A stretch of 64,000 nt of DNA, from assembly GCA_023333565.1 (NCBI GenBank), contig JAJKFH010001094.1, positions 3,968,001 to 4,032,000 on the forward strand. Direction: 5' to 3'. The stretch's first letter is position 1, and each line of letters begins with the position of its first letter. A program made the translations under genes and the position numbers. Shown piece after piece: positions 1-11,444 of this stretch. Source of the stretch: Puffinus mauretanicus. Lineage: Eukaryota > Chordata > Aves > Procellariiformes > Procellariidae. The notes beneath the pieces were generated by a model. That model was not told the DNA's origin. It searched no databases and saw nothing but the letters and a program-made list of their open reading frames with translations.

Positions 1-3000
1 ACATCAATAGCCAGCCACTGTAATTACTCTCTGACTATCCTTTTCCAAATATCTGTGTGCCCACCTTCAAGCAGTTACAGCAATGGAAGCTTCCAGGAAG
101 CCATCATGCATCTTACACAATTTTTTCCAGGACACCCAGTTCAGCCTCAGCTTTCATTTTTGGCTGGACTTCATAATGAACATTGGTATTTGTACAGCTG
201 CCTTCTATCTTCCTGGTTGGCTGAATAAGGGCCTGATTATTTTCCAACAACTTTTGTAATTACCCTTGAAGAAGTAAATTGCTATCAGTTATGTACAGTA
301 CATCTGTCATTATGATAACTGTTCCTCTCTTCATAGTATTTCCATGTGGGCTTTAACTGGCAAGCTTTTGTAGCTTGGCAAAGATTTCATGAACTCCCTG
401 TCTGTGCTCTGAAGAACAAAGAACAAATTTCAAAGACAGGGAGACAACACTAACGAGTATAGCTGCTACTCACTCACTATAAAGGGGTCTCTCACTCGTA
501 ACATGCTCTGGATTTATGGTTTGTTTGGTTTTTAAAAATCTCTTTACTGATGCATGACATTAGCAAAAATAGGGAAAACTGGCTTTTCTAGCATACGCTT
601 TTCTACACACCCACCTTTATTTGGATAAAAAAGGCAGCAGAGAGCTCTCATAAGGCAACTTCATATCCTTTCCTATACAAACTCTGCGTACCTTCAGAGT
701 GCATTGTTTCAGATTGCTGGCTGGACTGAAAGTTTCTGCTTGTGATGTTAGATGGCTCTCTGTGCCTGCTCCCACCTTGGAATAAAGTAACTTCTCAGAA
801 AATACATTGCAAAAATGTTATTGAGAACAGTTTAGAAGAAAAATGCCTGGAAGTGTATTAAAGCATAGATAGCACCTTATAACAAAGAATCCAGGCAAGT
901 AGCCTGGATTTAAAATCTCAGGTAGGTTTAAAAGGTAGAGTTGAAGGAAATTATGATCCCATATATGCAGCATTGTACATCACGACTAATATAATTAGAG
1001 GTCTTATTTCTCCATAGACTAATCAGAATGTAACAAATCCTTACAGAATGCAACACCTTCCAATCTGATTCTCCAAAGTGTTAATTAAGCTTCCTTAAAC
1101 TCTTGGGATGTCCTTCTGTTTTGTTGTTGGGTTGTTTTTTTTTTTGGCAGGGGGTGGAAGGGGACTGTTGTTTGCTTGTGGTTTGGTTTTGTTTTTTTGT
1201 AAACAGAGGTAAAAAGCTTTGCCCAGAATTCTTATGTGGCTTTAGAACTATGGATAAAAGAGCTCTGGTATTGTGATCGTTAATATCCAGCTAAATTCAT
1301 CAGAGTGCATTTCCTTTTTCTGAAGTGGTAGCATTGCATTAATTTGCTTTTTAGTTTACCGTAGCGGTAAAAGTGGTAAATGCATTATTTTTTGAAGTAT
1401 GGGAGAGTCTTCATTTCAGAGACCATTTAGGCATTGCTTATTTAGCAATCCATAACTTGTCATTTGCATCTATCTCCATTTATGCTCTGCAACAGAATTA
1501 ACACTGCCTCGATGTGTCCTTGAGATTTAGGTGATGATAGTGGTTCAGGACTATAAGGGCGCTCCTCATTCTGAGTCACGGACAAGAACTACAGAAAATG
1601 GTAGAGAAAATAAATTGTTGTAGGCACCAGCTCTTTGATAAGATATACAGGAGGAATTCTGACTGCTGTTAGGCACTTCTACTGTCACTTTTGAAAAATG
1701 CAAGATTATTCTTCCTTGTGACCAGGGACTTCAGATCTAATAACTTTATTTTGCATGCAGTTATACTAATCTTTACTTATTTTTTATCTAATTCTTTGGT
1801 TTGTTGCTTTTGTTTCTTTGCATCAAGTTGCAAAGTAACTCTGCATATTGTTCCAGATGTGGCTTTATTTTAGTGGTAAATACAATAATGCATAGATGAT
1901 TGATCGGTTTTTACAAGGTATTGGAATTTTTTGCATCTAGAACATTTGCTAAAGTTCAGCTGGTGTTTAACAAAACTTTCAATGCTCGCTGTTCCTTTAC
2001 TTCTGCGACAAGGGAGATGTGTTCTGAAGAGAGGTAGTTGACTGGGGACTTGGTGGAATCTATTTACATTGATTTGGATGAGTTTTGCCAGTTTTAACAA
2101 ATACCAAATTGCCTTGTGTTTTCTTGCTCCCACTATTCACATGGCAACAGAGAACTCCGACTCATGATGCTGATCTCAGGGCCCGCCAATTATTTTAAAT
2201 GCGAAACAAAGGACTAGATCTACTACTTTCTCATTTTTCTCTTTTTCCTGCAATTGTTGCAGATTTTTTCTCTATGTTAATTTATGCAGTGCTTTCTTGA
2301 CTTCCCTCCCCTTGAAGCACTTGCCTTAATTTCTCTCAAAAGTAATTACTCTTCCAGAAATGCCACTTGCCCCATCTCTTCCTGCATCAGAATCTCCCCA
2401 GGTTTTGAAACTCAGGAAACCTGGTTTTGAAAACACTGGATAAGTAACTTCAAAGTTTTTATGAGGAGAGGAAAAAAAAAAAGTCATTGGATCACGGAAA
2501 TACATACACAAAGCTATTTTTGACACTATTTATTTGTTTGTCCTCCTCCTTGGTGAGGAGAAGGGAGCTATGGTGGTTGCTGACAGAAGAGGTGATGTAA
2601 TAAAGTTAAGCATGGAGACCAGACACAAAAAATTAACAGAAGCAAAGCAGAGGACTGAGATAAGTTCTTTAATTATAGCAAATAGATTGTTACACCACAA
2701 GTTACTCTCTGCAGAAGCTATGAAGTAATTTCAAATTATAAGTGTACAGGACTATTAAGATTCCCTCTTCTTGACTGAGAGCAAGGAGCTTAACCTTGGT
2801 TCCTTCTATTTTTCAAGAAACTCTGAGTTATAGAAAATCCTTTAACTGATGTTTCTTTTTTTTTTTTTTTTTTTTTTTGAAGCTGTTAGCATTCTGCCTA
2901 AAGCACTTAACAAATCATCAATTCATTGGAGTACAGACAAGAAGCTAGGTCTCCAGCTGAGTACCTTAGTAGGAGGCTTCAGTGTTATTGCGCTACCCAG

Positions 3001-3915
3001 ACCCTCTCCTGAATCAAACTTCGAGTGCAGGCTTAAGTAAGGGGTAAATTCTGTTTGGTTACTGTTGGAAATTTAGAGTTGACTAAACTGAGCTTGTTTT
3101 AAATAACCACTGAGATTAGAATCTGGTTCATGATCTGCTCATATAGGAACACGTTTTAAAAGATATTGGGAGGAAGATTAATACCTTCCCAATAGTCTTT
3201 AGCAGTGGCATTAGCATTTGTAAGTAAACACTAATAAAATTCCAAATTTAAGCCCACTTTTCATCACTGTATGGACACCACTTGCTGACGAGAAGTCACT
3301 GTGGAAATGAAAAATAAGCAGGAACTGCCAAAATTTGTCTTCACTTGAATGGTGCCATGGTCCAATTTACACAGCTTCAGTAGTGGGAGACAAATGAGCA
3401 GCGATTATCATTTATTCTGTCAGGAGCAATGGTGGTATGAATGCTCTGTCCAAAATAATCAGAGTGTTGGCTATAAGCCAAAGCAAAGGGAAGAGCAACA
3501 CATGGTGTTTTACGGATTTAGATAGTTGTATAGCTTCTGACTGTGGAAAAATCTGAAATGAATGGATGTGATGGAGAGCGGAGGGGGAAAAGACGTCCTA
3601 ATACTGTCATTTGAGAAGACGAATAGCTGTGAGATCAGACTTCCTGGTGCATGTATCTTTAAAATACAAACAGCAATATTCTGTCTCTTGTATCCACTTT
3701 GTCTATACTCAGGAGAATTACACAGTGCTTTCCAGCCTTTTCTGCATATGAATCAAACACCCCCATTCCTGGACTAAATGGGAGATCTGTCCACTGATCA
3801 TGTCCTGCTTTTTCCTCATTTCTAAGGTAGCGCTTAAAGCATGAAAGATTGTGTGAAAATATGAAATGCTTTAATCCAGGTTTTTTGTGGTTAGTTGCCT
3901 TTCTCTCTTTCTAAC
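1..3915. other. AT-rich non-coding DNA, no gene recognised
   Basis: No coding exon, RNA gene or young repeat is recognisable here. The stretch contains a T/G-rich low-complexity patch at about 1117-1200 and a 9-bp perfect stem (395-403 with 434-442). A poly-T run of more than 25 bases sits at about 2852-2878. Short open frames (for example 1870-2133 minus and 2534-2728 plus) show no family motif. Their amino-acid content is what random AT-rich DNA gives. Confidence 0.6.
2850..2878. repeat. Poly-T tract
   Basis: An almost uninterrupted T run of more than 25 bases. Read on the minus strand it is a poly-A. No recognisable retroposon body precedes it on the minus strand, so it is annotated as a simple repeat only. 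Confidence 0.85.
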
Positions 3916-4200
3916 CTACCTGTTCTCTTTATCTAAAGGGATTGATACTTGGAAGTTGTCTTGAAGCTCCCACTGGATAGGCAAAGAAATGTTTTCTGAT
4001 CCTGCAGCACTGGTAGAGTTCCTGCTAGATGGTACTGTTAATACCTGCTCTACATACGTTCTGAATTTTCTTCTTGCCATCAGGCACCCAAAAGGAAAAG
4101 TTATACTGTGCTCTGCTGGAAGACTGGAAGTGAACACACTGAAATTTGAGCTCTTTGGGAAGGGTTGCAGTCCCATTGGATTGACAGCTATTGCACGCAT
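3916..4200 (-). CDS. Exon-like open frame, unknown protein (low confidence)
   Basis: I do not recognise this. A minus-strand frame stays open for 94 codons and ends in a stop created by the intron side of a good donor: the exon-like part stops at 3920 with AACAG|GTAGGT. A usable acceptor (TTCCCAAAG) would start the exon at about 4152, giving a piece of about 233 bp in phase 0 and out phase 2. The last 25 residues are rich in D, E, Q, L and I rather than the F, C, S, Y usual for random AT-rich frames, and two N-glycosylation sequons (NST, NIS) are visible. Against it, another minus frame (4025-4237) and a plus frame (3989-4213) are open over the same bases, so this may simply be a stop-poor conserved or old repeat segment. 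Confidence 0.2.
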   Translation of the reverse strand: MRAIAVNPMGLQPFPKSSNFSVFTSSLPAEHSITFPFGCLMARRKFRTYVEQVLTVPSSRNSTSAAGSENISLPIQWELQDNFQVSIPLDKENR

Positions 4201-4237
4201 TTTTGTCAGTTGAGGTGGACTGATTTGGAGGCTTCAT

Positions 4238-7200
4238 TTCTTTTTAGCTACCAAAAGAGCTTAGCAAAATAAGCATCACATTTATTATACAGTAATCCAG
4301 TACGAGAGTTGTTGATGCCCTATTCTGACAGAGTTCTTTACTTCGTAAGGATAGGAAAATCTTCCAGTAGGAGTGTTCTTCCCCCTATTTTAATTGGCAT
4401 TGTAAGGAAAGAGTTTCAGCTCCCCAAATCTTCCCCAAATCCAGTGGATTTCTGAATAACCTTGGATTTTACATATTGCAGCCCTCTATGAGCTCCCTTC
4501 CATCATCAGAGCACTACTGAGGATCTTAATTTGTGTAACCATTCTAGGAAAGGCTCTGAGCAAATTTTATCCAGCCTGAGGTGCTACACATTAAACAGTC
4601 TTGTGAACCCTGGAACTAATGAAGCCAGATTTCCTACCTCATTAAACTTACAGTTTAGTGAAGTTCTCACTACTATTGTTCATTTTTAAGTTAGTTTGTT
4701 AGATTTGTTCTGTCCATCCCTCTACAGAGTTGCAGATGAAGTTACTGAAGGGAGCTGTGTTTGCAACAGAAAAGAAGAAAAAAACAATTATGAGCTACTT
4801 TCTTTGTTTTTAAAATCAAAGTCAGTTGTGACAAGAGACAGACTTCCTGAGCATCACACCCACTGCATTGCAGAGATAATGTGCATGACAGCCATTGTGA
4901 TATCACCTTGGGGAACAGCTCCAAACAGCCATTCTTTAACAGCCATCTTATCTTCACACTGGCTGATTTATACATTAATTAATTAAATACGGCATAAATT
5001 GTAGCCTAGTAAAAATGATTCAGGCCATTTTAGGACAGGGAATCTGATTTTTTGCAATCACTAATAAAAAGCTACAGCTTTATGTCAACCTGACAGTACA
5101 GAGTCTCAGGACTTGACTGGGTTTGCCTTGGCCTGAGCTGGTTGTAGTTTGGTTAACGCTTGCCAGCAGCCACCTGACTGGTGCCTAAGCTGGATGGCTT
5201 CAGCTCGGTGAACCTCACGCACAGCAAAGGACTGACGGACCCCGTTGTCCCTGCGTACACAACAGCAACCCTTTGATTAAGTGAGGCTGTTGTGCAACTT
5301 TCAAACTTTGGCTGGGATCTGATGAAAAGGAATGAGACTGGGATGAGAACAAAACAAAATTAGTCCCAAGCAGACCCAAGACTTAAGAGGAAGAAAATCC
5401 TACCATTAAGGTCCTCCCAGCAAGGACTCCAGAATGCTAATGATATGAGATGAGGGAGACTGAAATGATCAACCTTAGGACCCAGATGTACAACAGTGAA
5501 CACAACACCAGAGAACAGGATTGGTATTAGGCTGTTTTGTATAAAAACATGTAACTGCACCACCAGTGAAGCTTTCCTGTATTAATGAGATCATTCTTGA
5601 CTGTTGGACTGCTAAAACAGTAACTTGAGTAACAATTAATTCTTAGCTCAATAGATAGATAGTGTGTTAACTTTTGCCCATAACAAGGTTTTGATGCTAA
5701 CAAAATAACCCAACAGTAAATTCGGTGCACCATATTCTGCTGAATTAACATAGTTGCATTTGCATGTACGGTACCAAAACTGTAAGTTAATTTGTTTGAC
5801 TATACAAACATATCAAATATACTATAGCAAAGAGACCGGTCTTGCAGCATATCTTGTCTGTCGAAGTGCTGAAGTAATTTTAGTTCCTTCTGGTTAGTTA
5901 AAACATGTTCTGATCCTAACAAGCTGATGCACCACAAAGCTTAGTGCCTTGCTCTCCAATTAGCGGAAGCCAGACATTATCCATGTCAAGGGTAAATCAT
6001 CTTTCTCTACTCCTCGATATTCCTCGTCAAAGCTTTAATTTACTAGGCCTCTGCCTTTCAAACCCAAACTCCATCCTCCCTTACTTGTGTGGAGTGCTAA
6101 AATCTTCATGCATAGGCAACTTGTGTGATGAGACTGATCGTAAATTCTTAATAAATCTTTTCTCACTTAGAAAGTGAGCTGTTCCAGGAGGATTCTCCAG
6201 TGTCTCATAACACTGGATTTTTCCTTCCTTCATCATGGCTTTTATCATAAAACTGGAAGAAACTTACCTGTTTCTCTGTCAGCATTGGTGGAAACTGAGC
6301 TGTAAATTCAGAAGTTACTAAGAATACCCAAGTTCTCTTTCTTTGTCACCTTTCCACCTGATTTCATGTGTACAGATCCTCATGATTTACTTCACAGAAT
6401 CTTGAAAAGCATGTTTTCCTTTGCAAAGCAGACTAAAACATTTTAACCTATCAAGAAATAGCACTGAGCTTGTTTCTTGTCCACGTATTCTATAAATAGG
6501 GTTTCTGAATAACGACAGAGACTTTCTGAAGTGTTTTCATACCGTTCTCTTCATTTGATTTGCTATTGAGTCAACATATTATGCTCTGATGGCAAGCTTG
6601 TATTCCAGCATACAGGATGCTTTTGAATTATCATAGGCACTAAAGAATGTAATGACTTATTATGGTCTGTTGTCCGCCTTTTGGTAGTGTATGTGTTATT
6701 TACTGTACTCATGTTACTTACTTCTTCCTCACATCTGCCATGCTTTCATTGCCTTAATGGTCACAGTAAATATTTTACATTATAGTATGAGTGGTAAAAC
6801 ATATTCCATAGCGAGAATGAAGTAAATAACCCAATACTAGGTCTTTACTCTCTGATTTCTATAGAACTGAGGGATTTTTTTTTTTGTTTTGGTCTTAAAT
6901 CTCAGGGCATCACTGTTGAAGTAAAATTCACCTCTAATTAAAATTGGCCTACAAGCCTTCTCCCTTTCCTTATAAAATATTCCTGTGTAACCAATTCCTC
7001 TACTTGGGGCATGCAAATCTACTACATTATAAAATCAGTTTCTCTAATGATGCAGCTGGCAAAAACAAAAACATAATTCACAGCCTGCAACAATTTGAGA
7101 ATGTTTTAACAGCCCCTCAACTTATTCTTTAAAGCAGTTTTAAGGTCATTGCTCCTCTGATAGATTTGCCCTAAAATAACAAACTTGGAGTAAAAGCCCA

Positions 7201-8364
7201 AGTATGAGGGAATGGGGTGCAAGGGGACAGAAAGGAAATAACTGCACTTTTTATAATAGTGGCCTGCATTAAAATTATACTGAACTGGGCCAGGAGTCAC
7301 ATCCCAGATTAAAAATCTTTAGGAAAGAGTTTCATCGAGAGCCAGCAGTTTTCTCCTCCCCGCAAAGAAGTTTAGCTTTTCTTGGGATTCACCATTTGCA
7401 GTCTATAGACTCAAGTGTAACACAGATTTCTTTGGCTTAGCATCTTAAGTAGGTGATATTTGCAAGAGCACTCCCTTCTCCACTTCTTGCCAAGGCAGGA
7501 AGTAATATTAATCAGTTTTGCTAAAGTCACTCTGCTTCATTATTTCAGGCAGGACGGCCATTGGGAAGACTCAAGGGCAACTCAACAGAAGGAAAAAAAA
7601 ACTTAGGGAGCAGCAAGGAGGAGAAGAAAGCAATGAGGAAACAAATATTAAAATGAGAGAAAACAAGAATAAAGGAAACACAAGGTACAGAGATCCTGAC
7701 CAGTGGTGATGTTCCGGTAAAGTATTACTTTTAAGCCTTTTAAATCTGAAATACTTTGGAGCATTGAGCTAAAGGAATTGCCTCATACAAAGTTACACTA
7801 GTTTAAATAAAAACTGTCAGGTAGCATGGCCCAATGCTAACTAAACCAGCAAAATTTCATGTTTCAAAATATACTGATTTAAGACCTTGTATTTGTGAAT
7901 CTATCCCAGTCTACAGAACAGATTTCACAGGTAAAATTAATAAGCCAGTATAAGGCAGGCAAAAGTACATGTCATGTCTCCACAAGGCATGCTTTGGATG
8001 TGATAAACCTCGGTTTTACAAATTAACATGTGCTAACATCAACCTACAACTAAGTTCACCAGAATTTGGTACTTCTGCCATTGCAAGGCTGCCAAAGCTT
8101 GCTCTTAGGCTTGGTTTCCCCTTCTGGCTTCGGTCCCACTTGCCACTTTTGCTATACAGAGGGAGAGAACACCCCTGAGCTCTGTGCTAGTAACTTTACC
8201 CATCTCTTCCTTTTTCCAGCTGTGCTGTCAACCTCCTGTCTGTCCTTCATGGTTCGTAGGCAGAACCTTGGAACATGAATAATAATGTTGCTTTAGTGAT
8301 CTTCAGTGATTATACCCCCAAGACTGGGCTGATACATACTGAATCTCAATTTGAAATATCTTCC
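4238..8364. other. AT-rich non-coding DNA
   Basis: Nothing recognisable as a gene or a young repeat. Two places carry splice-like signals. The first is a minus-strand donor AACAG|GTAAGT just left of 6274, with a short open stretch of about 32 bp before it. The second is a plus-strand lysine-rich frame at 7549-7684 between a TATTTCAG acceptor and an AAG|GTACAG donor. Neither is enough to call an exon. 4690-4990 is free of low-complexity sequence and looks like the kind of segment often conserved in amniotes; that is a guess from texture only. Confidence 0.5.
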
Positions 8365-8554
8365 TCATTGGTATTTGGGTATCATGGTGAGAAACCTCTT
8401 AGCAATGTCCCTGATAGAATATTCCTGCAGTGAAGCCTGGTCATGACTTGGCACTGTTGGGGCGGGAGTAACTTCAGCGATGGCCGAGGGAATTAAAACA
8501 TCTGAAATGGCACCAAGCAAATGTGATGGTATTGTGGCATACTCAGCACAACTT
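8365..8554 (-). CDS. Possible terminal coding exon, unknown protein (low confidence)
   Basis: I do not recognise the product. On the minus strand an excellent pyrimidine-rich acceptor (GCTTTTCCTTGCCTTCCCTTTAAG) ends at 8555. It is followed by about 62 codons in one frame to a TGA at 8365-8367. The predicted tail ends in IRDIAKRFLTMIPKYQ, with a plausible balance of charged and aliphatic residues. The exon would enter in phase 2. No polyadenylation signal was found close downstream on the minus strand. If a minus-strand gene starts in the CpG island at 15-16 kb, this lies in the right direction. It could equally be a chance frame. Confidence 0.2.
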
Positions 8555-8559
8555 CTTAA

Positions 8560-9985
8560 AGGGAAGGCAAGGAAAAGCAGAGGTTCTGCAGGAGTAGAAA
8601 TTTGCTGCATGTTTCATCAAATGCATGAGCAGCCCAGCTGGATGTGATAGTCTGTCTTAAAATGTAGGAGACGGATTTTCTAACGTGACAAGGTGCCAAA
8701 GGATGAATGCAATCAACTACAGCAAAAATCTCACAGGGTGCTAATCTGCATTTTAGGCACTTTGAAAATCTGACCCTAAATCTTAAGTAAATGGCTGTCT
8801 GTTTTCTCATGAAGTAGGTAAAAAAACTCCAAACGACTAACTTGGTAAGTTTGTTCAATTCTGAATGCATTTTCTAGAAATTACTTTGTACGTTTGTACA
8901 TACTGTACTAGTTTTTGTGCATGGAGTAGTTTAATGAACAGAAATACTTTTTGTTTTAAATTTTAGACATTTTTAAGTGAACACTGTATGTATAATGCCT
9001 TTGCACTTTCTTAGACTGCACATACTCTTTATTAACATATTTAAGGTATATGCAGGATCACAGGTAACAAAACTGATGTAGATATTTTACATTTGATGTG
9101 CATACCACCTTAAAATTAAGCTCATTAAAGATAATATAATGATCCATTGGCAGGCCTTCAGCTGCAGACCTAGAGGTGACAGGCTATTTGGTGAACAATT
9201 TACTGAGTGTCTCACTCCCCCCTCCTTCTTAACCATGGGCATTGTAAGTTCATTCTATTAACCTTAATAGGTTGGCTTTCAAAGTGTTTTACTCTGAAGA
9301 TTTAAACGTGAATTCTATCATATGTCAGCCTGCAGCTAACTTAAGCAACTAAACTAAAAGAAGATGCAATACATTTATCTATGTGCATATTTGTATGTAT
9401 GTCCACAAGGAGTAGCATCTAATGCAGATGAAAAAATGATGTACTGTGCCCTGCATGATGCTCTTCACTGTAGGTGTTTCATTGTTCCATAGGGTCTTTC
9501 AGGAATTTTTCTTTCTCTCAGTTAAAGAAGCATTAATGGCAGGCATCTCCAGCTAGTGAGTGTCTTTGCATGCACTACCTGAAAAAGGTTGTGGAAGTGA
9601 GAGAAGCTTGTTTTCCTCACATAACTACTGCAGAAGATATATCTGAGGGCTGCCCTCTGTCCCAGCAGGACGTTCTTTCTCTCCACCTGGGACCCAAAGA
9701 CAGAATTAGCAAGCAAGCCGTAACGGATTTAGCATTTGAGTTGACGGCAGGCTCAGGCAGCTTTGTTCAGACTAATGGGATAGAATAGCAGCCTTTATCT
9801 TTTCTCTATTGCTGCTTTTTAAACTGCTTATCAGGCAGTGCTGCTGCCACTTTTATGGAACCTAACAAAGACACTGAAGCAGCTGGGTGCCTCCCATCAT
9901 TTCCATCCCAGAGATCCCTCAAAGTGGCTCCCCCTCACCATGACACTATCCCTGACAGATTTAGGTCCTTGAAGGACTCAACATT
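8560..9985. other. Non-coding DNA, nothing recognised
   Basis: No gene, RNA or classifiable repeat seen. Base composition rises towards 45-50% GC at the right end, where an old LINE remnant begins. Confidence 0.5.
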
Positions 9986-9989
9986 TCTT

Positions 9990-10530
9990 CCCTTACTTTG
10001 ATGAGTTAGAGCAGTGGCTTGGAGAGGTCAATACAGCTGTAAATGTCAGCTATCAATGGCCCCACTTTTCATCACCCTGGCAGTCAGCACCACAGAGAAT
10101 GCCACACGGGTCTTGGCCAAACTCAGCCCAGCCAAGACAGAAGTGACACTAATGATTCGTGAGCAGGAGCTAGCCCTGTTCTTACCCTGAGACACTATTC
10201 ACCTTCTGATCTCCGCAGCCTTAGGTTCATGTTGACTGTGGCTGCACGCTCAAATGACTGCAGGTAAAGGTTGCCCTCTACAGTTTTACGAGACCACTTC
10301 ATTCCCATGGGACAGGGATGAGAACCTGATAGACCACCCTGAGAAGCTACTGCAACTTACCTTCTCTCATTCTGAATGCAGTAACACATGGACATGACCA
10401 GAACCACAGGAAAGTATTCATCACACCTCAGCATCCCATAACATCCCATTTGTTCTCGCATCCAGTCCAAATGCACAACAATCATTTCCCAAATGCTGCC
10501 CCCTTGTCCCACCTACTGAGAGAGCTATGC
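9990..10530 (+). repeat. Remnant of an ancient LINE reverse-transcriptase frame (L2-like)
   Basis: The stretch is richer in GC than its surroundings. Around 10345-10480 the plus strand reads (D)YCNL, then LILNAV, then FITPQHP. This follows the order YCN ... LQ..NAAAR ... HITP.L..LHWLPV seen near the end of the reverse-transcriptase domain of L2/CR1-group LINEs. Frames are broken and residues are decayed, so the copy is long dead. Old L2 pieces are known in bird genomes as inherited amniote fossils. The family assignment is from memory of the motif pattern; the outer limits are uncertain and it may extend to about 10.9 kb. Confidence 0.45.
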
Positions 10531-11214
10531 CTGCTGGAGTAGTGCAGTTAGCAAGACTCGGGGTAAAGACAACGAGAACTAAAAACGCATGCATTTTTTG
10601 GTGCTGTGGAATGCACTTACAAGAGAAATTAGACCGTGCTGGATACATGGCCCTGAGAGGAAAATGCGGAGTGATTCTCCATATTGGCTGTCCGGCACAC
10701 AATGAGAGTCCCTCTACATGCCAGACAAAGTAAGACAATCCTTCCAGGCAGAATAGAGTGCAGCATCTGACTGGACTGTTCCTAATTCTTAACTCTTCTT
10801 GTGCTGCCAGGAAACCACAGCAAAGGCCTCTTGGAAACTCCTACCCAGGTTGGTCAAACACTTGCATAACACCTCAGCAATCTGCATAGCCTCCTGACTC
10901 CACAAAGTCGAGAATATAATCATAGCTATTAGACTGCGCAATCTCTGTTTACCATTGTCCATAGTGACTTGATAGCAGCTGATTTGATGAAAATTCCTTA
11001 TTTCTAAAAGTTATCACTTCAATACACAATCCTCTTTCCAAAGGATGGATGAGGATTCATCCATCTTTATGACAGAATATTGTTGATGATCATAATAAAT
11101 CTTCTTCTCAATTTGTATAGAATTGATTGACAAATAAATGCCATCTGTCTATTCATTAGTAATACAGATTTATTTGTATTTGGCTGTTGATCTCAGGTTG
11201 ATTTAAAAGTGTGG

Positions 11215-11442
11215 GCATACCTTATTGATGCCATTATACAGATGAGGAAACAAAGGCATAGAATGGTACAAAACCAGATCTCTCACATGTATGTTAGTTC
11301 CTAAGTCATTATATATACTTGACGATATGGATCCATGTGGTTTGATTCTGTCTACGCGCGTCAGTAGCAGAGCATGGATTAAAACTCAGGTCTTCCGAAT
11401 GCAACGTCCTGCCTGGTGAGCCACAGGATTATTATACCACTA
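11215..11442 (+). repeat. Ancient MIR-like SINE fragment
   Basis: The sequence reads CCATTATACAGATGAGGAAA, then an A-rich counterpart of the GAGGCACAGAG segment. After an unrelated-looking insertion of about 75 bases it continues with GTCAGTAGCAGAGCATGGAT and ACTCAGGTCTTCCGAATGC. These correspond in order to the MIR core and its 3' half (CAGATGAGGAAACTGAGGC ... GTGGCAGAGC.GGGATTCGAACCCAGG). Orientation is plus. MIR-class SINEs predate the mammal-sauropsid split, so this is a fossil. Confidence 0.8.
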
Positions 11443-11444
11443 TT

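Noticed and set aside
7518..7709. Lysine-rich plus frame between TATTTCAG and AAG|GTACAG
   Set aside because: Purine-rich composition alone explains the frame (K, E, N, R, Q) and it lies upstream of the CpG island on the plus strand, with no promoter for it.
10358..10372. Perfect minus-strand donor AGAAG|GTAAGT
   Set aside because: It lies within the L2-like fossil and ends no convincing frame. It shows that single good donors occur by chance here and should not be over-read.
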